NCBI GenBank assembly: GCA_008000375.1
Contig: SMOI01000259.1
Location: 8,748 to 33,084, forward strand
DNA: 24,337 nucleotides
Reading direction: 5' to 3'
From: Poteriospumella lacustris
Lineage: Eukaryota > Sar > Chrysophyceae > Chromulinales > Dinobryaceae
The translations under genes were made by a program, and so were the position numbers. Positions 18,689-24,337 of the stretch are shown here, one piece after another; the first letter of the stretch is position 1, and each line of letters opens with the position of its first letter. Under the pieces are notes generated by a model that made no database searches, was not told the origin of the DNA, and worked only from the letters and a program-made list of their open reading frames with translations.

Positions 18689-19903
18689 ATGGGATGGATT
18701 GGCCAATCAAAGGGCAACGGAAGAGAGGACATTCACATCCTTCCAGAAGATCTCACTGATCTGAATACACTGGCGAGAATGAAAGCGGAAGAATTAGCGG
18801 TGGCAGTCGTTGAAGAGCAACGCTCCGAAGTGCCACGCTGCCGACCGATCACCGTGAAAATGTTTGGCAAACAGCACGTCCTTCTAGAATCATTCCCAAA
18901 GCACCTGTCGACGGATATGATGACTTTAGTTGAGTGCTTCCGTCGGGATAAACCTTTCAAGCTCTCAGCAGAACGAATCTCGACAGTCGAATCGGCCTTG
19001 GCAACCATCGGTAGCAGTCTTCCAGCCGTCAAAGCCCACATAGAACAGCTGCGCCTGGCTGCTTCGGACCAGTTTGACGCAAACCATTATTATGATGAAA
19101 CCAGAGTCGCTGCCTACACGGCCGAGTTCAAAGACGTGCAACACAAGCACTCCGCGCGGTGCCTGTACGTTCTACCGGACCTTGTCCAGTCCTGCGTCCT
19201 TGACATCGGTTGTGGGTCGGGGCTGTCGACTGAACGGATAGCAAGTACCGCGAAGTCTTCGTTCATCGTTGGTATCGATGCCTCGGAAGCGATGCTTCAG
19301 GCTGCAACGCAACAGCAGCGGCGACTGGAAAGTGGAGCGTTAGCGACCGTTTTCGCAGACTTCGTGTTGTGCGACTTCAACGCCACACAACCCTTCAGGA
19401 GCGGCGTGTTTGACAACGCCTCATCTACTTCTGCGGTTCATTACGTGAAGCGAGACCGACGAGATCGCTTTCTGGAAGATGTCGCGCGGTGCGTCACCGG
19501 TGACTTCGCGTTCCAGTTGTTTCCCAAAGACGGCGCACGAGAGCTTCCCACATTCCTTTCCAAGGATCCTTCCTTGTACAGCAGTATTTTTATCGACAAA
19601 CCGCATCATAAGGACGAGCGGTATTATCTGTTTTATTCACGTGAGGAGCAGCGGGTCCGTCGCTCTCTGTGCGAGTGCCAAGTGTTCGCCACCGAGGTCC
19701 TGAGTAGCCCTCAGTCTCATCGGTGTCTGCTGTCCTTCCCGAGGCGAGAGGGCATCTTAGAGGAAGGTCATCTCGAATGGCTTCAACGAGAACACGATCG
19801 ATGGCTTCGTCGGGAAGAGCGCCTGCAGCGGCGGCAGAGTATGCTCGACGAGCAGGGCCAAGACAATGCTCAAGCGCAGAAAGTGACGAAAGTAGAATCG
19901 TAG
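18689..19903 (+). CDS. BUD23: BUD23-like SAM-dependent methyltransferase with N-terminal extension (404 aa)
   Basis: BUD23 (WBSCR22) methylates N7 of a guanosine in 18S rRNA during small-subunit maturation, working with Trm112. The match is YYDETRVAAYT (about 134-144), SAM-binding LDIGCGSGLST (171-181), VGIDASEAML (194-203), CDFNATQPFRSGVFDNASSTSAVHYV (split: CDFNATQPFRSGVFD and ASSTSAVHYV), FQLFPKD and a late FYSRE strand. The C-terminus has a basic helix WLRREERLQRRQ, like the BUD23 tail. About 130 residues precede the YYDE start, whereas typical BUD23 has about 15. That extension has no motif I recognise. I chose the first in-frame ATG at 18689; an upstream open frame overlaps the kinase start and lacks an ATG. 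The family is recognised by motif order, and the divergence from canonical BUD23 leaves room for a paralogue with another substrate. Confidence 0.75.
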   Translation: MGWIGQSKGNGREDIHILPEDLTDLNTLARMKAEELAVAVVEEQRSEVPRCRPITVKMFGKQHVLLESFPKHLSTDMMTLVECFRRDKPFKLSAERISTVESALATIGSSLPAVKAHIEQLRLAASDQFDANHYYDETRVAAYTAEFKDVQHKHSARCLYVLPDLVQSCVLDIGCGSGLSTERIASTAKSSFIVGIDASEAMLQAATQQQRRLESGALATVFADFVLCDFNATQPFRSGVFDNASSTSAVHYVKRDRRDRFLEDVARCVTGDFAFQLFPKDGARELPTFLSKDPSLYSSIFIDKPHHKDERYYLFYSREEQRVRRSLCECQVFATEVLSSPQSHRCLLSFPRREGILEEGHLEWLQREHDRWLRREERLQRRQSMLDEQGQDNAQAQKVTKVES

Positions 19904-20296
19904 CACTTCTCTTCTCTCGTGGGTTTTCTGCTGGCAGGCTCATTCTTTCGCAGTTTGCGCTCCGATTCTTATTGGATGTAACGCAGACGGTGCACAGAGG
20001 AGAAGACAGGTTTGAGCACAGTCGATAATTGTATTAGAAGGGAGACAAAATTGCATCCTTATGAACGTTCTATGTCTCGAAAAGCGATGGAGGTAAACTG
20101 CTGTGAAACAAAATACAACTATTCTGTTCGAGTCTCGCGCACCTCTCCCAGTTGTTTAACGTTAAGAATCATGTGACCAGCGAACGAAATATTGCAGTGA
20201 AATGTCGCAGAGTATAATCGATGTCACTGCCATATTCCGCTTGCGCACAAAACGAGGGGGACAGGCTCGCGCAGGTTTACGGGGGGCGACGACCGT
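19904..20296. other. Convergent intergenic region
   Basis: About 390 bp between the BUD23-like stop and the Ntn hydrolase stop, with no supportable gene. It turns AT-richer than the flanking genes and should contain both 3' UTRs. Confidence 0.5.
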
Positions 20297-21755
20297 TTAG
20301 TTACCGGCCCACAAGTCGTTCAAGTCGAACTTGAAGTAAGGGCGGTTGTACGCCTTCCATTGGTCCATGTCAGTGGCTCCCTCGGGGCCATACTCACCAT
20401 CCTTGTTGACCTTACCGATGGCGACATACATCACAGAGTGCTCGTAGTCATACGAGGCAATGTGGCAGTCACCAGTCTGGTGGTACTGGGTGACGACCTT
20501 GGAGGTCTCGCTGGTGATGTTGCCCCAGAAGTCCTTCAAAGCGGTAGGAAGGGTGCCATTAGGACCATCGTGAGTGGGTTGAGGATGCTTATCAACGTAG
20601 GCAATGCTCTGGATGTAAGGTTGGCCGGTTTCAGAGCCGACGGTCCAGTCGTCGTAGACGACGGCAGAGCCCTGCTTGTAGCCAACCAAATCGAAGCGCA
20701 TGGTGGTGTAATCACCGATACCGACCCACATAGCCCATGTGCGCTTGATGGAGTTGATGTAGTTCTCCGCATCCGCGCGAGAGCGAGACTCCTGCAAGAT
20801 GTTGCGGAGAACGAAGACGTCAGGGACGCCGTCGTAGCTGCCAGGCTGCAAGCTGCGCTTGTCGTAGGTCATCCAGACCTTCTCGGAGACACCGATACCG
20901 GACTGAGAAACACCAGTAATAACACCGACGAAACCAGGGAACATAACGGTGGTGAAGGCATTGGTGGTGTGGGTGGGATCACCGCGGTGAGTACCAATGA
21001 CAGTGTAGTTGGCCCAGGGTCCTCCACCGAAGTCCAAGGCACGAACCTGAACCAAACCCTTACCAGAGGGAGTGGCAGGGCCCCAAGCACCATAGGCAGT
21101 GCACGCCATACGGATCAACTCAGGAAGCATGTTCAACTCCTGGATCTTGGCAGCCCATTCGTCAGGGTTGCAGCTGGAGCCCAAGTTGGAGCAGATACCA
21201 TCAGCCATGCCCTTGATCTCGTCGAAGAAGTAGGAAGGAACGTATTGCTTTTCCTGCTCCCACACCCAAGTCTGGGCCTTCTTGAACATCTCAGGGGCAG
21301 CAACGGCGCCCTTCAATTGCAGAGCACGAAGCACAGACTGCATAGGCTCAGGGAAGCTGGAAACATCCAAGCTCAACACCTCGTCAGCGTAGTACTTGTC
21401 CAAAACAGGACCGGTGAACTCAACGATCTCTGTAAATACTCATCTGCATTAACTTGTATTCAGATATCATTTTGAAGCGGCAAGTCAGTTTACCTTTGGT
21501 GAGAAGAGCACCATGGGCGAAACCACGCTCGTAAGGATTGCCGACCATGTCCAAACGGAAGAGGTGAATGTAATCATCAGATCCATCAGCAGCCTTGAAG
21601 TTAACGGTAACATCAGCACGACGAGAGTTTTGGACCTTGCGGTGCTGCCAGACAGTGTAATCCTTGGCAGCGAAAGTTGCACCAGGAGTGGGATAGTCAG
21701 TGGCCGCAGCCATGTAGGCAATCAAAGCCAACAAAACAACCAATGAAGCAATCAT
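20297..21755 (-). CDS. Secreted Ntn hydrolase, peptidase C45 / acyl-transferase (AAT) type (2 exons, 464 aa)
   Basis: This is probably a lysosomal or secreted amidohydrolase related to penicillin acyl-transferase (C45) and the acid-ceramidase/NAAA fold. Exon 1 is 21755-21494, exon 2 is 21429-20297, and the 64-nt intron (GTAAAC to TTTACAG, phase 1) joins to give ALLTKEIVEF. Residues 1-18 form a signal peptide (MIASLVVLLALIAYMAAA). MVGNPYERGFAHGAL is the family's G-x-PyErGyahG entry motif. The predicted nucleophile is Cys197 in ACTAYGAWGPATPSGKG, followed by VRALDFGG; in this fold the Cys becomes N-terminal after self-cleavage. NYT, NGT and NIT sequons fit glycosylation. Codon use is far less GC-biased than in the kinase region. 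The substrate cannot be read from the sequence. Phospholipase-B-like proteins share the fold and are the main alternative. Confidence 0.76.
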
Positions 21756-23289
21756 TTTTAGGGTTTGAAGGATCCTTCTCGACCAATTAAAAACAACTGT
21801 GACTCTGCAATGATAAAGATCAAAACCAGCTTCAACAACGATGGCGGATGGCCGAGTCTCCAGCCAAAACGATGCGTCGCTTTCTTGAAAAAATCATCGC
21901 TCTCCCACGACACAGCAAACAGTGGATAACACGGTGTCGCGACAAGGGCAAACTCGCTGTGTCGCAAGAATGAGCGCTGAAGATAGCGACATTTTCCTTG
22001 GTCCACTCAAAACGAAGATATACTTGACGTTTGTTTTCGGTCGATGGTCGACGTTGCGATGGCGAAGGGCATGCAAGGTCCGACGATCTCGTTGCTTGCT
22101 CCTCTACTTGCGCATTTTCACTTTTCTTTGCCAACTTGCCGTATACCGATCATTCATGTTTATGCTTAGTTTTCAAGACACGAGATAGGATGTCTCGATG
22201 AGTTTGCGGATTCCACGCTGTGATTGCTTGTGACAAATACAACGAACTGTCATGCTCCTTCCTTCTCCACGTTTTCGTCTTGTTCATTTATTGAAGATAA
22301 TCATATGCTGAAAGTTACTCTTGTAAAAATTCCTAAGTTTTCTTGTCAGTGAATGGTCAACTCTTTGAGAAGTCGATTGCCTCTCGTTCGTTCTTGACTC
22401 ACATGAACCTCTGTTCAACGGCCGACCTGTGTGTCACGATCAATCGAGCTGTATGGGCTATAGACTCAAAGATGGGATTAGAAACCCGATGGCTTTGACC
22501 AAAAAGAATAATAAAACTTTTGAGAATTTACAGGAGACAACACCATATGTATATATTAGAATCCTCTAAGTTAGTAGATTGATTGTGATTTGGTCTATGT
22601 TTGTTATACCGTGGTGAGCGTGAACGAGTCGCCATGCTCTTGAAAGTGAGCCATTGGACTTATCGCAACCCTACACAAACGAGACGAAAAATGGAAAACA
22701 AATGAAGAGGAGGGAGAGAGGAGAGCAGTTCGTTTTATTTTTCACAACCGATGACAGCGTGACATACGCAAACTCATTGTGAGAAGAAACCAATGCAAAG
22801 AAATCAACTTCGAAACCAAAGACAAACAACCCCAAAGCAAACAAAACAAACTCAAAGAAAAGAGGAGAGGACCAAGACACCAACTAAAAGAAATCAAAAC
22901 GAACAAACGGTCACCAGGCGCCATTGAGGAACCGTTCACAAAAAGGCACGAAGTCCTTAGGTTCTTCCTCCCGAAGAAGGAGCAATATATTCACAGTACA
23001 TTGTGTGATCTTTGTGGGGATAGCGCTCCTTTCTTCCTCGAGTAAATGAAGAAGGAAGAAAGCACAACTCATGACCAATCACTCTTACCAGTCAAGCAGA
23101 AATGGCGAAGAAAACGAACAATCACAAGAGGCAAAGATATCAATGTTTGGCATGTGTGCGGGAAAAGCCGGTTATATATAGACTGAGAAAACGAACCCCC
23201 AAGCTCCCCAAAGCGCAGAAACAGATCAGACAAGCTTCAACAACAAAAAGGGAAATTCACACACGTCAGTTGATCCTTCGATAGGGACG
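21756..23289. other. 1.5-kb region without a supportable gene
   Basis: This is the longest gene-free stretch in the window. The part next to 21755 is the Ntn hydrolase promoter. The part near 23289 is probably RGS 3' UTR and includes a strongly strand-asymmetric A/G-rich stretch (about 22680-22900). Frames at minus 21832-22134, plus 22779-23045 and plus 23102-23284 have biased or featureless translations and no splice partner that I could find. No tRNA, snRNA or transposon ends are evident. Confidence 0.5.
21907..21965. promoter_or_regulatory. TGTCGCGACA palindrome cluster upstream of the Ntn hydrolase
   Basis: The 10-bp palindrome TGTCGCGACA lies at 21935-21944, with half-sites ACGACACA at 21907-21914 and TGTGTCGC at 21958-21965. 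The cluster is about 150-210 bp upstream of the Ntn hydrolase ATG. The same palindrome and half-sites recur upstream of the RGS gene. Confidence 0.5.
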
Positions 23290-23986
23290 TTAGGCTGCTT
23301 CCGCTGCGCGCTCCTCTTCTTCTTCCTCTCTATCCCGAATTTCCTTCGTTTTAATTTTGTAATGTAAGAACTGCTTCGACTTCAAGAAGCGTGGGAAGGC
23401 CCCCATCGCCAAAATCATCATGATTTCGTTCTGCGCTCGATCCAAGTGCTTCATGAACTCTGCCAAATTGTTTTCTATGTCGTTGGTAGCTGCCTTGATG
23501 AGGGCACGCTTCATTTGGTCGGAAATGTTCACTTCGGTCTCGACACCAGGCATAAGATATGTGGCAACCATCTCTTCCACCAAGGATTTCACGCTTTCGT
23601 TTTTGTCTTCGAGTTTTTCCTTGAATTTTTCTACCTCCTGTTAAAAAAAATGGCAAGCATCATTCGCAAAATCGTAAGAATGAGTTGGCATAAAAATCTT
23701 TGGTAACACGCACCTCAAAGAAAATTAGGTTTTCTTCCGCGTGCTCCAACTTCAAGAAAATCATGAAGTATTCACGACCCAGCGGATCCTTCATGACGTG
23801 TCTGAAGGTTAGCGTCTTGATGGACACACCCGTATCGCCAGCTTCTAGCTTGAGTGAGAACCGATGACTGTCTTTGACGGAGCCGACGTTGCCCTTCACA
23901 GATCGACCGCCATTGATGGGCCGCGCTTGCTGCGGATTCTTCGATTGGTTTCGATCGTTGGCAACCTTCGAATTAAACCCACCCAT
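23290..23986 (-). CDS. RGS-domain protein, probably N-myristoylated (2 exons, 206 aa)
   Basis: RGS proteins speed GTP hydrolysis by G-alpha subunits at the plasma membrane. Exon 1 is 23986-23714 and exon 2 is 23637-23290. The 76-nt intron (GTGCGT to a T-run ending AACAG) splices in phase 0 through the middle of the RGS fold, joining ENLIFFE to EVEKFKEKLE. The start MGGFNSK fits the N-myristoylation pattern (Gly2, Ser6), which would anchor the protein to membrane without another domain. The RGS box (about 60-185) has TFRHVMKDPLGREYFMIFLK, EHAEENLIFF, VNISDQMKRAL, the helix with FMKHLDRAQNEIMMIL, and AFPRFLKSKQF. A Glu-rich tail follows. The frame is open further upstream only through a non-ATG codon, so 23986 is the natural start. 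It has no DEP, GGL or transmembrane region, so it is a minimal RGS protein. Confidence 0.92.
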
Positions 23987-24337
23987 TGCGAAATATGGAA
24001 AACAACGTTGCAAAACTTTGCAGCGAAAATGAAAGAAATAAAGTGTAATCTCAGCAGGTTCCGTTATTTATCGCCGATCGAGATTGCCAACGAAACAATT
24101 GATCGCACGTTTTACCTCTGCGGCCAGTCAGCAGAAACCAGCGCACAGCAGAAGAAAAAAAAACGGAAATGCGTTGGAGCGAGAAAACGGTTGCGCATTT
24201 ACTCCCGTGTCGCGACACACCCTCCCTCCAACATCATCCCAGTTGCGACACAACCAGAGCAACTTCTGTGTCGCGTATCGCCAAAAAAACGGCTGAGTAC
24301 ACAAATCCTCCCAGTCACACCCAGAGATGCACAAACA
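23987..24337. promoter_or_regulatory. Upstream region of the RGS gene
   Basis: This region runs to the right edge and should contain the RGS promoter and 5' UTR. Apart from the palindrome cluster at 24207-24275 I see no gene; the short frames on both strands have no protein-like character. Confidence 0.45.
24207..24275. promoter_or_regulatory. TGTCGCGACA palindrome cluster upstream of the RGS gene
   Basis: The 12-bp palindrome GTGTCGCGACAC lies at 24207-24218, with half-sites TTGCGACACAA (24243-24253) and TGTGTCGCG (24267-24275). It is about 220-290 bp upstream of the RGS ATG. The same motif occurs upstream of the Ntn hydrolase. Confidence 0.5.

Noticed and set aside
20297-21755. Phospholipase B-like protein call for the Ntn hydrolase
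   Set aside because: The nucleophile context ACTAYGAWGPAT...GKG...RALDFG and the PYERGFAHG motif fit the C45/AAT type better, although the fold is shared and I keep it as an alternative.
21832-22134. 100-codon minus-strand frame upstream of the Ntn hydrolase
   Set aside because: It overlaps the palindrome cluster, matches no family and has no splice partner in phase.
22779-23284. Two Lys/Gln-rich plus-strand frames
   Set aside because: They come from an A/G-rich strand-biased stretch, with low-complexity translations and no motif; more likely UTR sequence.

Overview
The window is nuclear DNA of a compact-genome eukaryote, very probably a unicellular protist. Every spliced gene uses short GT-AG introns of about 59-86 nt, intergenic gaps are a few hundred bases, and the proteins are strictly eukaryotic: a Polycomb E(z), an ASH1-type SET protein, the WAVE subunit BRICK1, an RGS protein, a DHHC palmitoyltransferase and an RPA-interacting protein. 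The lineage cannot be fixed from this sequence; an amoebozoan, stramenopile or other free-living protist all fit. I see no prokaryotic, viral, transposon, CRISPR, rRNA or convincing tRNA signal.

Layout from left to right: a 5'-complete secreted protein on the minus strand that runs off the left edge (<1-798); a five-exon DHHC palmitoyltransferase (+, 1198-2770); BRICK1/HSPC300 (-, 3058-3427, two exons); a four-exon Enhancer-of-zeste (-, 3827-8797); a secreted CE2-like SGNH esterase (+, 9087-10193); a three-exon RPA-interacting protein (-, 10573-11424); a three-exon ASH1-like SET methyltransferase with two C-terminal PHD fingers (+, 11829-16352); a hydroxylysine-kinase-like phosphotransferase interrupted by a His-rich minisatellite (-, 16440-18416); a BUD23-like methyltransferase (+, 18689-19903); a secreted C45/AAT-type Ntn hydrolase (-, 20297-21755, two exons); about 1.5 kb with no supportable gene; and a probably myristoylated RGS protein (-, 23290-23986, two exons).

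Most coding genes here had to be assembled across introns by matching splice phase. BRICK1 and the C-terminal zinc-binding part of the RPA-interacting protein only appear after splicing. The complete E(z) is about 1,586 residues, nearly twice the animal or plant length.

Two regulatory patterns stand out. A 22-bp element, identical at 20 positions, lies in two different divergent promoters (11607-11628 and 18605-18626), with the same satellite modules around it. A TGTCGCGACA palindrome with matching half-sites lies upstream of both the Ntn hydrolase and the RGS gene. Other notable points are a Polycomb-type and a Trithorax-type histone methyltransferase about 3 kb apart, an altered NHS motif in the E(z) SET domain, a Met in place of the Brenner-motif His in the kinase, and a GC-rich, alanine-rich block over roughly 12.8-17.6 kb covering two convergent genes.
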